A stretch of 41,674 nt of DNA from Pseudomonas viridiflava (GCF_900582195.1 NZ_UTHA01000126.1:1-41674), one strand, 5' to 3'. Shown: positions 26,303-34,620, counted from the stretch's first letter. Notes: generated from the letters alone by a model not told the origin. A program made the numbers and translations.

Positions 26303-26435
26303 GACGTTCTACAGTTCGTGAAAACCGAAGTATAGCCGCTAAAAATACGAATTTTCCTGAAGTGTTCATCTCCCTAGAATGCCCAGCCATCGACGGCCGG
26401 TCTGTGAGCCTGTCTGTTCATTCGAAGGAAACCTT

Positions 26436-26678
26436 ATGAAATATACAATCCCAGCCTTGATGTTTACGTCTTTACTGCTTCTGGCCGGTTGCGATCAGGC
26501 CGAGAAAAGCGCTCAGCAACTGATGGGCAAAGCGGCTGAAAGCGCCAAGCAAGCGATCGACGACACCCATAAAGCGGCTGAGCAGGCGCTCAGTGATGCC
26601 ACCGGCGGGTTGATCGAGAAAAAAGAAACACCGGAAAAAGATGCGGAAAAATCCGAATCTTCCTCCAAGACCATCTAA
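26436..26678 (+). CDS. Small lipoprotein with helical repeats
   Basis: Protein of 80 residues. Signal sequence MKYTIPALMFTSLLLLAGC ends in a lipobox, so the mature part is anchored by Cys19. The rest is Ala/Lys/Glu-rich and should form an amphipathic helix (QLMGKAAESAKQAIDDTHK, AAEQALSDATGG) followed by a charged tail. GAAGGAAA precedes the ATG. Small helical lipoproteins like this occur in Pseudomonas envelopes; role unknown. Thirty bases before the TerC gene, possibly cotranscribed. Confidence 0.82.
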   Translation: MKYTIPALMFTSLLLLAGCDQAEKSAQQLMGKAAESAKQAIDDTHKAAEQALSDATGGLIEKKETPEKDAEKSESSSKTI

Positions 26679-26707
26679 TTCGTCTTACACAGAGTCAGGA
26701 CTGACCC

Positions 26708-27457
26708 ATGGAATATCTGTTACAGCTTGCCGCCAGCCCCACCGCCTGGGTTGCGTTGGCCACATTGGTGGTGATGGAAATCGTGCTCGGCATCGATAAC
26801 CTGATCTTTATCTCGATCCTGACCAACAAATTGCCCAAGCAGTACCAGCAGAAGGCGCGCCGCATCGGTATCGGCATGGCGTTGATCCTGCGTCTGGCGC
26901 TGTTGAGTACCATCGCCTTCATCGTGCAGTTGACCGCACCGGTGATCGAGATCCTGGGTCAGGCCTTCTCCTGGAAGGACATGATCCTGATTGCCGGTGG
27001 TCTGTTCCTGGTCTGGAAAGCCACGACCGAGATCCATCACAGCATGGACCCGGCCCCGGAAGATCCGAAGTCGGCGACCTCGACGGTCACCCTGGGTTTT
27101 GCTGCCGCTATCGGCCAGATCCTGATGCTCGACATGGTGTTCTCGATCGACAGCATCATCACTGCCGTCGGCATGACCGAACACTTGCCGATCATGATCA
27201 TCGCGGTGGTGGTGTCGGTACTGGTGATGTTGTTCGCTGCTGAGCCGCTGGCCAAGTTCATCAACGACAACCCGACGGTGGTGATGCTGGCTCTGGGCTT
27301 CCTGATCATGATTGGTATGACCTTGATCGCTGAAGGCTTCGGCGCCCATGTACCGAAAGGTTATGTGTATGCGGCGATGGCATTCTCGGCTGCGATTGAA
27401 GTGCTGAACATGATGTCTCGCCGGGCGAGGCAGAAGAAGCTGGCTGAGCAGGCGTAA
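26708..27457 (+). CDS. TerC family integral membrane protein
   Basis: Protein of 249 residues with seven to eight helices. Hallmarks: the acidic intramembrane motif [18 protein letters not shown] near the N-terminus and the repeat [17 protein letters not shown] in the second half, both with conserved Asp/Glu/Asn residues thought to bind metal ions. [20 protein letters not shown] is also typical. The family is linked to manganese export or metal loading of secreted proteins and to tellurite resistance. A strong terminator follows. Confidence 0.93.
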   Translation: MEYLLQLAASPTAWVALATLVVMEIVLGIDNLIFISILTNKLPKQYQQKARRIGIGMALILRLALLSTIAFIVQLTAPVIEILGQAFSWKDMILIAGGLFLVWKATTEIHHSMDPAPEDPKSATSTVTLGFAAAIGQILMLDMVFSIDSIITAVGMTEHLPIMIIAVVVSVLVMLFAAEPLAKFINDNPTVVMLALGFLIMIGMTLIAEGFGAHVPKGYVYAAMAFSAAIEVLNMMSRRARQKKLAEQA

Positions 27458-27475
27458 CCGCCAGTAAGTCAAAAA

Positions 27476-27509
27476 GGCCGCCTGAACTGAATTCAGGTGG
27501 CCTTTTTTC
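27476..27509 (+). terminator. Rho-independent terminator
   Basis: Stem GGCCGCCTGAA / TTCAGGTGGCC (27476-27486, 27492-27502, with a G-T pair) then TTTTTT; ends the TerC unit. Confidence 0.92.
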
Positions 27510-27540
27510 ATTTCAGGTTTTCTATATGCCGAAAGGCCAG

Positions 27541-27687
27541 CCCCTCACCCCAGCCCTCTCCCGAGGGAGAGAGAGCCGATCTGTGTGGTTTCAAACTTGA
27601 GTTCGGCTCGGTATTTCAGGTCGACGTAATTTGAGCATGCCACTCGGTCAGTCCCCTCTCCCTCCGGGAGAGGGCTAGGGTGAGGGG
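27541..27687. repeat. CCCTCACCC...GGGTGAGGG intergenic repeat, copy 3
   Basis: CCCCTCACCCCAGCCCTCTC at the left and GAGAGGGCTAGGGTGAGGGG at the right as inverted arms. Interior differs from copies 1 and 2 but has a related TTTCAGGTCGACGTAATT. Confidence 0.82.
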
Positions 27688-27710
27688 CTTTTCGCTTTTG
27701 ATGTTAAAAC

Positions 27711-27881
27711 TCAATGCGCAGTCGCGTGGCGAACCCGGTGCTTCTCGGTTTTCTCAACCGCAGCAGGCTGAACCGGATAATGATGGTGGCGCCGCGAAAT
27801 CCGCAGCACGCCCCACAGCATGGCAGCCGCCACGGCCAGCCAGCCGGCAATCAACATCACAATGGTCATGGTCAGGCTCAT
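27711..27881 (-). CDS. Short single-pass membrane protein
   Basis: Protein of 56 residues below usual ORF cutoffs. One strong helix at residues 5-27 (MTIVMLIAGWLAVAAAMLWG) is followed by a basic tail with RRHHHYPVQP. GAGGAGG four bases before ATG at 27881 is an excellent ribosome site. Positive-inside topology predicts the C-terminus in the cytoplasm. No family recognised. It is divergent from the C39-like lipoprotein gene, with a shared 234-base upstream region. Confidence 0.75.
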   Translation of the reverse strand: MSLTMTIVMLIAGWLAVAAAMLWGVLRISRRHHHYPVQPAAVEKTEKHRVRHATAH

Positions 27882-28115
27882 CAGTGCCTCCTCTTGGCCC
27901 TGCAGCGGGCGCCCACTTTTTCAATTCGCTCTGTTTCAGTGACAGTCTAGACAATGGGGTGTTTCAGACTATTGACCAAAGGTCGATTGCGACCAATCAG
28001 TTTGCTCTATGCAATCGATGGGTCTGCAGCTTAAGGCTATACCGCAGCCGGGCGCGGCCCTATGATCGCAGGCGTTGCCGGAACACGACGACCGGCGTCT
28101 GAACAGAGAGTGATG

Positions 28116-28787
28116 ATGGTGCAGGTAATTTCTCGAATTGGTGCGGCGCTGCTGGTGGCGGGTTGTGCGGCCGTGCTGGCCGGATGTGCAGGCAGTGTGG
28201 CGCCCGAGGTCAAGCGTTTGCCGGAGCGGGTCGAACTCAGCGGCACGTTCTATCGCGGCGAAGCCAATCAGAGCGGCCCGCAAGTGCTGGCCAGTCTGCT
28301 GTCGCAGCAGGGCATCGTGATCACCCCGGGCCTGCTGGAAAAACCCCTGCATCTGCCGGGTGCCGAAGCCAAATTGCAGCAGAACCTGCAGAACCTTGCC
28401 CGCGAGTACGGCATGGTGGTCTACCCGCTGGACAGCAATCTGCCCGCGCTGTTGACGCAAGTGGCAGCGGGTTATCCGGTGATGGTGCGCTTCAGCGAGG
28501 GTTCGGCGTTCTGGGCCGAGCCGCGTTACGCGATCCTGTCCGGCTACGATCGCAACAAGCAGAAGGTGCTGCTGCGTGCCGGAATGAACCGTCGCGAACT
28601 GATGAGTTTCAGTTCCTTTGAGTCGGCGCTGGAAAAATCCGGTGGCTGGGCGGTGCTGATTCAGAAACCGTCGCAGATTCCTGCTGCCGTCGACCGTCAG
28701 CGCTGGCTCAAAGCGGCGGATGAGCTGGCTCAGGCCGGTCAGGAAAACGAAGCAGCGCAAGCACGCAAGGCCCTGGCGGCACAATGA
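28116..28787 (+). CDS. C39-peptidase-like lipoprotein, catalytic residues replaced
   Basis: Protein of 223 residues. GAGAG at 28106-28110 favours the ATG at 28116 over the one at 28113. A lipoprotein signal ends in VLAGC (a second AGC lies earlier). The domain follows C39-like papain-fold proteins: LPERVELSG, then NQSGPQVLASLL where active members have QCGPAALATLL, and PRYAILSGYD where they have HYAVVVGYD. The nucleophile Cys is thus Ser53 and the catalytic His is Arg137, while the oxyanion Gln is kept. A C-terminal helix pair (LKAADELAQAGQENEAAQAR) looks like a TPR remnant. It is probably an envelope-anchored binding or scaffold protein, not a protease. Confidence 0.78.
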   Translation: MVQVISRIGAALLVAGCAAVLAGCAGSVAPEVKRLPERVELSGTFYRGEANQSGPQVLASLLSQQGIVITPGLLEKPLHLPGAEAKLQQNLQNLAREYGMVVYPLDSNLPALLTQVAAGYPVMVRFSEGSAFWAEPRYAILSGYDRNKQKVLLRAGMNRRELMSFSSFESALEKSGGWAVLIQKPSQIPAAVDRQRWLKAADELAQAGQENEAAQARKALAAQ

Positions 28788-28877
28788 CGCTCCGTTCGTC
28801 ATCTGCCGGGCACCACGGCGTCCGGCACACCTCTTACGTGTAGAGCCCGCTTTTTGCGGGCGAATCAGGAGGCGAAC

Positions 28878-29084
28878 ATGGCAGATTCCCCATCCCCGAA
28901 AGGGCCGCATTCGACCGAGCATTCTTCGGGTCATGACTTGGGCTTCGACCCCGATTCGCCGGACGTTGACGATCCACAAGTCGATCCCGTTGGCCCGGCC
29001 AAAGCGCCGAAAGACGTGAAACCCGGTGAAGACGACAAGCAGCCCGCCAAACCGTATGACCCGCTAGCCAATCTGAAACCTTGA
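28878..29084 (+). CDS. Small acidic proline-rich disordered protein
   Basis: Protein of 68 residues, MADSPSPKGPHSTEHSSGHD. AGGAGG (28867-28872) sits five bases before the ATG, so translation is well supported. The composition is dominated by Asp, Pro, Lys and Ser (FDPDSPDVDDPQVDPVGP), without hydrophobic core, signal or helix. It is probably disordered. First of two tandem genes, 12 bases before the next. Unknown function. Confidence 0.75.
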   Translation: MADSPSPKGPHSTEHSSGHDLGFDPDSPDVDDPQVDPVGPAKAPKDVKPGEDDKQPAKPYDPLANLKP

Positions 29085-29096
29085 AGTGAGGTGCAT

Positions 29097-29303
29097 ATGA
29101 GTACTGACTCAAGCTTCGATGACCAGAAACCGGACAGCGTGCCCACGACGCCGGAGCCGGACATTGATCCGGTTCTCGATCCGGACAGCCCGATGCGCGA
29201 CCCGATGGCTCGACCCAATGTGCTGACGCCCGAGCCGTCGCGGGATCCGAGTGCAGGCGACGGTATCCCCGATGACGACCAGATGCCGTTGCCCAATGAC
29301 TGA
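29097..29303 (+). CDS. Small acidic proline-rich disordered protein
   Basis: Protein of 68 residues, MSTDSSFDDQKPDSVPTTPE. Start at 29097 (GTGAGGTG upstream), not the GTG at 29091. Strongly acidic and Pro-rich, with DPVLDPDSPMRDPMARP and DGIPDDDQMPLPND. The DSPM-x-P/DPM pattern also occurs in the protein at 14923, suggesting a common origin. Cotranscribed with the preceding gene and closed by a terminator. Unknown function. Confidence 0.75.
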   Translation: MSTDSSFDDQKPDSVPTTPEPDIDPVLDPDSPMRDPMARPNVLTPEPSRDPSAGDGIPDDDQMPLPND

Positions 29304-29315
29304 TGCACAGGTGAA

Positions 29316-29344
29316 AAAAAGCCCCGAATCTTCGGGGCTTTTTC
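29316..29344. terminator. Bidirectional rho-independent terminator
   Basis: GCCCCGA / TCGGGGC (29321-29327, 29332-29338), loop ATCT, A-run before and CTTTTTC after; between the microprotein pair and pbpG. Confidence 0.92.
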
Positions 29345-29356
29345 TTGTGCGACGGA

Positions 29357-30295
29357 TTACTTGGACGCTTCAACTACGCCGCTCTGGCGCGATTTGAGGT
29401 TTTTCTGCGCCTTGTATTGCTGAGCCACCGCTGGAACGTTGGCGCTTCGACCGGTTTCTACCCAGCTACGAATGCGGCTGGCATCGGCAAAATGGGTGTA
29501 CTTGCCAAACGCGTCGAGAATTACCAAAGCGACCGGACGGTTGCCCATTCTGGTCACCAGAACCAGGCAATGCCCGGCGGGGTTGGTGAAGCCGGTTTTG
29601 GTGATCTTGATGTCCCAGTCGGCTTTATTAACCAAGTGATCGGTATTACGGAAACCCAGGGTGTAGTTGGGTTTGCGGAACGACACGGTTTTTTCCTTGG
29701 TGGTGGACAGTTCGCTGAGGAGCGGATACTTGTGCGCGGCCACCAGCAGCTTGCTCAGGTCGCGGGCAGTGGAAACGTTACGCTCCGACAAGCCTGTTGG
29801 CTCGACGAAGTGCGTACTGGTCATGCCCAGTGCCTTGGCCTTGGCGTTCATTGCCGCAATAAAGGCTGCGTAGCCGCCCGGATAGTGGTGCGCGAGGCTG
29901 GCAGCTGCGCGGTTTTCCGAAGACATCAAGGCGATCAGCAGCATCTCGCGGCGCGGCAGCTCACTTTTGAGTTTGACTCTGGAGAACACACCGCGCATTT
30001 CCGGCGTGTTACTGATATCGACATTGATCCATTCGTCCATGTTCTGCCGGGCTTCAACCACAACCAGTCCGGTCATCAACTTGCTGACGGAAGCGATCGG
30101 CACGATCACGTCAGGGTTGCTGGAATAGATGACTTTGTTGGTCTGCATATCCATGAGCAGGGCACTGCCGGAGGCGATCTTCAGGCTCGAAGCGTCACGT
30201 GGGGCAGCAGTGGTTTCCGCAGCGTTGATCGTTGGCGTGATGAAAGTGCCTGAAACTGCAAAAAACAGGCTCAGAATCGAAAGACGAATTTTCAC
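29357..30295 (-). CDS. pbpG: D-alanyl-D-alanine endopeptidase (penicillin-binding protein 7)
   Basis: Protein of 312 residues acting in the periplasm on peptidoglycan crosslinks. GTG start ([16 protein letters not shown]), signal peptide cleaved about TINA-AE. Active-site motifs: S69-V-S-K72 (PIASVSKLM), S126-E-N128 (LMSSENRAA) and the KTG of [11 protein letters not shown]. Length fits the PbpG/DacD group. No ribosome site is close to the GTG; a five-codon frame, MSSPA, upstream ends overlapping it (GTGA), so coupled translation is possible. Confidence 0.93.
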   Translation of the reverse strand: MKIRLSILSLFFAVSGTFITPTINAAETTAAPRDASSLKIASGSALLMDMQTNKVIYSSNPDVIVPIASVSKLMTGLVVVEARQNMDEWINVDISNTPEMRGVFSRVKLKSELPRREMLLIALMSSENRAAASLAHHYPGGYAAFIAAMNAKAKALGMTSTHFVEPTGLSERNVSTARDLSKLLVAAHKYPLLSELSTTKEKTVSFRKPNYTLGFRNTDHLVNKADWDIKITKTGFTNPAGHCLVLVTRMGNRPVALVILDAFGKYTHFADASRIRSWVETGRSANVPAVAQQYKAQKNLKSRQSGVVEASK

Positions 30296-30482
30296 GCGGG
30301 CGAACTCATAAAGGTTGGATATTCCGTTAGTTTGTAACGGGTTATTTCTTCAAAGCGTCGCATTCTAGGAGTATGGCTGAAGATCTGTCGATGGTTGTTT
30401 GAGTGACCTGAAAATCTCGTGAAAAGGCCTGTAAAAAGAGGGGTTTCCGGCGAACGGTTACAGTTTTTTCTCAGGCATGAAA

Positions 30483-30508
30483 AAACCCGCACAAGGCGGG
30501 TTTTTCTT
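30483..30508 (-). terminator. Rho-independent terminator, bidirectional
   Basis: AAACCCGC / GCGGGTTT (30483-30490, 30496-30503) with A- and T-rich flanks; ends folD, which is read leftward. Confidence 0.85.
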
Positions 30509-30525
30509 ATTGCCGAAAATACCGA

Positions 30526-31380
30526 TCAGGCGTGCAGGGTTTCTGCCGCATAAAGGGTATTTTCCAGCAGGCAGGCGCGGGTCATCGGACCGACGCCGCC
30601 CGGTACCGGCGTGATCCAGCCGGCGCGGGGCAGGGCGGTTTCGTAAACAACGTCACCGACCAGTTTGCCGTCGTCCTGACGGTTGATGCCGACGTCGATC
30701 ACGATCGCGCCTTCCTTGATCCACTCGCCTTTGACCAGGCCCGGCTTGCCGGCAGCCACGACGACCAGATCGGCACGGCCCACATGGCCGGCCAGATCCT
30801 TGGTGAAGCGGTGGGTCACGGTCACAGTGCAACCGGCCAGCAGCAGTTCCATCGCCATCGGACGACCGACGATGTTGGAGGCGCCGACAACCACTGCGTC
30901 CATGCCATACAGATCAGCGCCAGTGCTTTCCAGCAGCGTCATGATGCCTTTCGGCGTGCATGGGCGCAGCAGCGGAATGCGCTGGGCCAGACGGCCGACG
31001 TTATAAGGGTGGAAACCGTCGACGTCTTTGTCCGGGCGGATACGCTCCAGCAGTCTGGAGGCGTCCAGATGCTCGGGCAACGGCAGTTGAAGCAGGATGC
31101 CGTCGATTGCAGGGTCGTCGTTGAGGCGATCGATCAGATCGGTCAACGCGTCTTGCGTGGTGTCGGAGGGCAGGTCGTAGGCTTGAGAGAGGAAGCCAAC
31201 CTCTTCACAGTCTTTACGCTTGTGCGAGACATAAACCTGAGAGGCAGGATCGCTGCCGACCAGGATCACCGCGAGGCCGGGAGTGCGCAGGCCTTGCTGG
31301 CGACGCTCGGCAACTCGTTGGGCGATCTGCTGGCGCAGGCTGGCGGCGATCGATTTGCCGTCGATTAGTTGTGCAGTCAT
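30526..31380 (-). CDS. folD: Bifunctional methylene-THF dehydrogenase/cyclohydrolase
   Basis: Protein of 284 residues catalysing two steps of one-carbon folate metabolism in the cytosol. Catalytic Lys54 is in [13 protein letters not shown] with Tyr50; the folate signature [16 protein letters not shown] is near the C-terminus; the NADP loop is [17 protein letters not shown]. Length is exactly that of the family. The ribosome site is weak. A GAGAA-CGCA-TTCTC dyad lies 34 bases upstream. Confidence 0.97.
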   Translation of the reverse strand: MTAQLIDGKSIAASLRQQIAQRVAERRQQGLRTPGLAVILVGSDPASQVYVSHKRKDCEEVGFLSQAYDLPSDTTQDALTDLIDRLNDDPAIDGILLQLPLPEHLDASRLLERIRPDKDVDGFHPYNVGRLAQRIPLLRPCTPKGIMTLLESTGADLYGMDAVVVGASNIVGRPMAMELLLAGCTVTVTHRFTKDLAGHVGRADLVVVAAGKPGLVKGEWIKEGAIVIDVGINRQDDGKLVGDVVYETALPRAGWITPVPGGVGPMTRACLLENTLYAAETLHA

Positions 31381-31413
31381 TGCGCGTGATTAACCATCGA
31401 GAGGGGAAAAAAT

Positions 31414-31427
31414 GAGAACGCATTCTC
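31414..31427 (-). promoter_or_regulatory. Inverted repeat upstream of folD
   Basis: GAGAA-CGCA-TTCTC. It resembles the GAGAATCATTCTC core of a Fur box but has a four-base centre instead of three, so binding by Fur is doubtful. Confidence 0.2.
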
Positions 31428-31511
31428 GCATGTCGAGCGGTGAGGGCAAAGGCGCTTGGTCAGCAAATTCCTCTAACTCCTTTAATTAAATGAATTTTTT
31501 TCAAAAAGGAA

Positions 31512-31538
31512 TTGACGACCTTCAGAGCGCTCTATACT
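31512..31538 (+). promoter_or_regulatory. Promoter of the tRNA cluster
   Basis: TTGACG (31512-31517) and TATACT (31533-31538), spacer 15 bases. Good hexamers with short spacing, 118 bases before the first tRNA. Confidence 0.55.
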
Positions 31539-31655
31539 ATTCGTCGCACTTGTCGGGCACAGCCTAGCACTGGTTAAGAAGGTGAAGCGGAATCAAGGTT
31601 CTGCGACGCTGGAAAGCACTTAGTTTGTAGTCCTTTAAGAGTACAGATTAACAAG

Positions 31656-31732
31656 GCGCCCGTAGCTCAGCTGGATAGAGCATCCGCCTTCTAAGCGGAT
31701 GGTCGCAGGTTCGAGTCCTGCCGGGTGCGCCA
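31656..31732 (+). tRNA. tRNA-Arg (TCT)
   Basis: 77 bases. Acceptor GCGCCCG pairs with CGGGTGC, discriminator G, encoded CCA; anticodon stem CCGCC/GGCGG with loop CTTCTAA around TCT; T arm GCAGGTTCGAGTCCTGC. Cognate codons AGA/AGG. Confidence 0.97.
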
Positions 31733-31764
31733 TTAGGCAGCTTTGGCACAAGTAACGCGATATG

Positions 31765-31840
31765 GTGGGCGTAGCTCAGTTGGTAGAGCACGGGATTGTG
31801 ACTCCCGTTGTCGTGGGTTCGATCCCCATCGTCCACCCCA
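31765..31840 (+). tRNA. tRNA-His (GTG), copy 1
   Basis: 76 bases. Acceptor GTGGGCG/CGTCCAC, with G at 31764 available as the -1 base needed by His tRNA; loop TTGTGAC gives GTG; CCA encoded. Confidence 0.97.
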
Positions 31841-31847
31841 TATTTCG

Positions 31848-31880
31848 AAAGGCGCCAGATGTAACAGTCTGGCGCCTTTG
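31848..31880 (+). terminator. Hairpin terminator behind tRNA-His copy 1
   Basis: GGCGCCAGA (31851-31859) pairs with TCTGGCGCC (31868-31876), then TTTG. The short T-run suggests partial read-through to tRNA-Leu. Confidence 0.75.
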
Positions 31881-31897
31881 CTTTAAAAGCTTCATCC

Positions 31898-31982
31898 GCG
31901 GATGTGGTGGAATTGGTAGACACACTGGATTTAGGTTCCAGCGCCGCGAGGCGTAAGAGTTCGAGTCTCTTCATCCGCACCA
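31898..31982 (+). tRNA. tRNA-Leu (TAG)
   Basis: 85 bases with long variable arm. Acceptor GCGGATG/CATCCGC, anticodon stem CTGGA/TCCAG with loop TTTAGGT, anticodon TAG; CCA encoded. Confidence 0.97.
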
Positions 31983-32059
31983 ATTAAAGCTTCATTCATG
32001 TCTTCGGGCTGGTGAGGTTTCAACAAAGAAGTTGTTTGGCTTTTTTGTTACGCAATATG

Positions 32060-32135
32060 GTGGGCGTAGCTCAGTTGGTAGAGCACGGGATTGTGACTCC
32101 CGTTGTCGTGGGTTCGATCCCCATCGTCCACCCCA
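32060..32135 (+). tRNA. tRNA-His (GTG), copy 2
   Basis: Identical to copy 1 over the whole gene and flanks, including the TATG before it and CATATTTCGAAAGGCGCC after it. Confidence 0.97.
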
Positions 32136-32142
32136 TATTTCG

Positions 32143-32178
32143 AAAGGCGCCAGATTTAACAGTCTGGCGCCTTTTTTG
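32143..32178 (+). terminator. Hairpin terminator behind tRNA-His copy 2
   Basis: GGCGCCAGA (32146-32154) and TCTGGCGCC (32163-32171), then TTTTTTG: a full terminator closing the cluster. One base differs in the loop from the first copy. Confidence 0.9.
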
Positions 32179-32180
32179 TT

Positions 32181-32393
32181 TTAGTGGTTCTGAAAACCGG
32201 TGATTGTCGGTTTCAGAGCGCAGGGGCAGGGCGCTTCGTCGTATTTATGTTGCTCGATGATGCTGCGCTGCTCGCCGGGCTTGCTTTCAGGTTCGGCCGT
32301 CAGGGACTGATTGGCAGTCTCTTCTATATATAGAAGCGGTTGGCGCAGAGCCCTGGCGTGATTGGTTGTATTCGCCTGTGGGGCGCGCTGCAT
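32181..32393 (-). CDS. Doubtful small ORF between tRNAs and tig
   Basis: Frame of 70 residues (MQRAPQANTTNHARALRQPL). The C-terminal half looks protein-like (IIEQHKYDEAPCPCALKP), but the ATG has no ribosome site and no family is recognised. Apart from this and the tig promoter, the stretch 32179-32537 holds nothing visible. Confidence 0.22.
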   Translation of the reverse strand: MQRAPQANTTNHARALRQPLLYIEETANQSLTAEPESKPGEQRSIIEQHKYDEAPCPCALKPTITGFQNH

Positions 32394-32447
32394 TGGTGTG
32401 GCGGCCTCTATTAAATGCCTGCTGTTTTTTTACCCGTTTTCAGTAGG

Positions 32448-32476
32448 GTGACTTCTTGAGTTTGACCCACTAGAAT
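32448..32476 (+). promoter_or_regulatory. Putative tig promoter
   Basis: GTGACT (32448-32453), 17 bases, TAGAAT (32471-32476), 62 bases before the tig start. Four and five of six consensus matches. Confidence 0.45.
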
Positions 32477-32537
32477 GCATGCCCTTGATTCTGGGGTCGG
32501 AAACGGCCGGCTAACGTCTGTGCAACGAGGAATATCC

Positions 32538-33848
32538 ATGCAAGTTTCTGTTGAAAATACTACTGCTCTCGAGCGCCGCATGAGCGTCACCGTGCCGGCT
32601 GAGCGCATCGAGACTCAGGTCAACAAGCGTCTGCAGCAGACTGCCCAAAAGGCCAAGATTGCTGGCTTCCGTCCAGGCAAAGTGCCAATGAGCGAAATCA
32701 AGCGCCGTTTCGGTGCTGACGCTCGTCAGGAAGCTGTTGGTGATGTTATCCAGTCCTCCTTCTACGAAGCTGTGGTTGAGCAGAAGCTGAACCCGGCGGG
32801 TTCGCCATCGATCGAGCCTAAGTCGCTCGAAGCTGGCAAAGACCTGGAATACGTTGCTGTATTCGAAGTGTTCCCTGAGTTCACCGTTGCCGGTTTCGAC
32901 GGCATCACCGTTGAGCGTCTGAGCGCTGACGTGGCTGACGCTGACCTGGACAAAATGCTCGACATCCTGCGCAAGCAGAACACCCGTTTTGAAGTGGCCG
33001 ATCGCGCTGCCCAGAACGAAGACCAACTGAACATCGATTTCGTTGGCAAGGTTGACGGCGAAGTATTCGCTGGCGGTTCCGCCAAGGGTACTCAACTGGT
33101 GCTGGGTTCCGGCCGCATGATCCCGGGCTTCGAAGAAGGCCTGGTTGGCGCTAAAGCCGGCGAAGAGCGCGTTCTGAACCTGACCTTCCCAGAGGACTAT
33201 CAGAACCTGGACCTGGCTGGCAAAACCGCCGAGTTCACCGTGACCGTCAACACTGTTTCCGAGCCTAAGCTGCCTGAGCTGAACGAAGAGTTCTTCGCTC
33301 AATTCGGCATCAAGGAAAGCGGCATCGACGGTTTCCGCACCGAAGTTCGCAAGAACATGGAGCGTGAACTGCGTCAGGCGATCAAATCCAAGGTCAAGAA
33401 TCAGGTAATGGACGGTCTGCTGGCCACCAACCCGATCGAAGTGCCCAAGGCTCTGCTGTCCAACGAAGTTGACCGTCTGCGCGTGCAGGCTGTTCAGCAG
33501 TTCGGTGGCAACATCAAGCCTGATCAACTGCCGGCCGAGCTGTTCGAAGAGCAAGCCAAGCGCCGTGTTGTGCTGGGTCTGATCGTTGCTGAAGTGGTCA
33601 AGCAATTCGACCTGAAGCCTGACGAAGCTCGCGTTCGCGAAATGATTCAGGAAATGGCTTCGGCTTACCAGGAGCCTGAGCAGGTTGTGTCGTGGTACTA
33701 CAAAAACGAGCAGCAACTGAACGAAGTGCGTTCGGTTGTGCTGGAAGAGCAAGTTGTGGATACTGTTCTGCAGAAAGCTAGTGTGACCGATAAAGCGGTC
33801 TCTTACGAAGAAGCAGTCAAGCCGGTAGAAGCTCCAGCAGCCGACTGA
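32538..33848 (+). CDS. tig: Trigger factor, ribosome-associated chaperone and PPIase
   Basis: Protein of 436 residues. It binds the ribosome exit site and folds nascent proteins. N-terminal ribosome-binding domain with the signature [17 protein letters not shown] (about 43-59), FKBP-type prolyl isomerase domain at about 150-240 ([36 protein letters not shown]), C-terminal helical chaperone domain after 250. The start at 32538 has ACGAGGA upstream and [15 protein letters not shown] is the usual beginning; the frame is open further upstream. First gene of the tig-clpP-clpX-lon block. Confidence 0.98.
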   Translation: MQVSVENTTALERRMSVTVPAERIETQVNKRLQQTAQKAKIAGFRPGKVPMSEIKRRFGADARQEAVGDVIQSSFYEAVVEQKLNPAGSPSIEPKSLEAGKDLEYVAVFEVFPEFTVAGFDGITVERLSADVADADLDKMLDILRKQNTRFEVADRAAQNEDQLNIDFVGKVDGEVFAGGSAKGTQLVLGSGRMIPGFEEGLVGAKAGEERVLNLTFPEDYQNLDLAGKTAEFTVTVNTVSEPKLPELNEEFFAQFGIKESGIDGFRTEVRKNMERELRQAIKSKVKNQVMDGLLATNPIEVPKALLSNEVDRLRVQAVQQFGGNIKPDQLPAELFEEQAKRRVVLGLIVAEVVKQFDLKPDEARVREMIQEMASAYQEPEQVVSWYYKNEQQLNEVRSVVLEEQVVDTVLQKASVTDKAVSYEEAVKPVEAPAAD

Positions 33849-33874
33849 TTGTTTTAGCGTTAAGACGTACACAC

Positions 33875-33902
33875 CATAAGCCAGCTCTCGAGCTGGCTTA
33901 TG
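33875..33902 (+). promoter_or_regulatory. Perfect 13-bp hairpin between tig and clpP
   Basis: CATAAGCCAGCTC (33875-33887) and GAGCTGGCTTATG (33890-33902) are perfect complements. No T-run follows, so it is not a standard terminator; it may protect the tig mRNA end or limit read-through into clpP. Confidence 0.6.
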
Positions 33903-33941
33903 CGTATTCAAGACATAACTATTTGGGAGCGACTGCAGAGC

Positions 33942-34577
33942 ATGTTCCGTAATTCTTATATTCAGCAGAACTCTGATATCCAGGCCGCCGGCGGCCTGGT
34001 CCCGATGGTTGTCGAGCAGTCTGCTCGTGGCGAACGCGCCTATGACATCTATTCGCGCCTGCTCAAGGAGCGAGTGATCTTTCTGGTTGGTCCGGTAGAG
34101 GACTACATGGCCAACCTGATCTGCGCGCAACTGCTGTTCCTTGAAGCGGAAAACCCGGACAAGGACATCCATCTCTACATCAACTCCCCGGGCGGTTCGG
34201 TGACTGCAGGCATGTCGATCTACGACACCATGCAGTTCATCAAGCCGAACGTGTCGACCACCTGCATCGGCCAGGCCTGCAGCATGGGCGCATTCCTGCT
34301 GACCGCAGGGGCCCCGGGCAAGCGTTTCTGCCTGCCGAACTCGCGCGTGATGATTCACCAGCCACTGGGCGGTTTCCAGGGCCAGGCGTCGGACATCGAA
34401 ATCCACGCCAAGGAAATCCTCTTCATCCGCGAGCGTCTGAACACGCTGATGGCCAAGCACAGCGGGCGTACTCTGGAAGAAATCGAGCGCGATACCAATC
34501 GCGACAACTTCATGAGTGCAGAAGCTGCGAAGGAATATGGCCTGATCGACGAAGTGATCAACCAGCGCCCAGCTTAA
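33942..34577 (+). CDS. clpP: ATP-dependent Clp protease proteolytic subunit
   Basis: Protein of 211 residues forming the double-ring peptidase chamber that works with ClpX or ClpA. Catalytic triad Ser114 (GQACSMGAF), His139 (VMIHQPLGG) and Asp188 (NRDNFMS); oxyanion Gly pair in [10 protein letters not shown]. The frame opens at 33900, but that ATG is inside the preceding hairpin and lacks a ribosome site. The start [13 protein letters not shown] at 33942 matches the usual family beginning; GGGAG lies 12 bases upstream, rather far. Followed by clpX. Confidence 0.97.
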   Translation: MFRNSYIQQNSDIQAAGGLVPMVVEQSARGERAYDIYSRLLKERVIFLVGPVEDYMANLICAQLLFLEAENPDKDIHLYINSPGGSVTAGMSIYDTMQFIKPNVSTTCIGQACSMGAFLLTAGAPGKRFCLPNSRVMIHQPLGGFQGQASDIEIHAKEILFIRERLNTLMAKHSGRTLEEIERDTNRDNFMSAEAAKEYGLIDEVINQRPA

Positions 34578-34620
34578 AATAAGCAGCTCAAAATAGGCCT
34601 GGTCGGCTGGTCTGATCAGC

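Noticed and set aside
33900..33941. Longer ClpP start giving MRIQDITIW
   Set aside because: Start codon lies in a perfect hairpin, no ribosome site, and the extension is not typical of ClpP.
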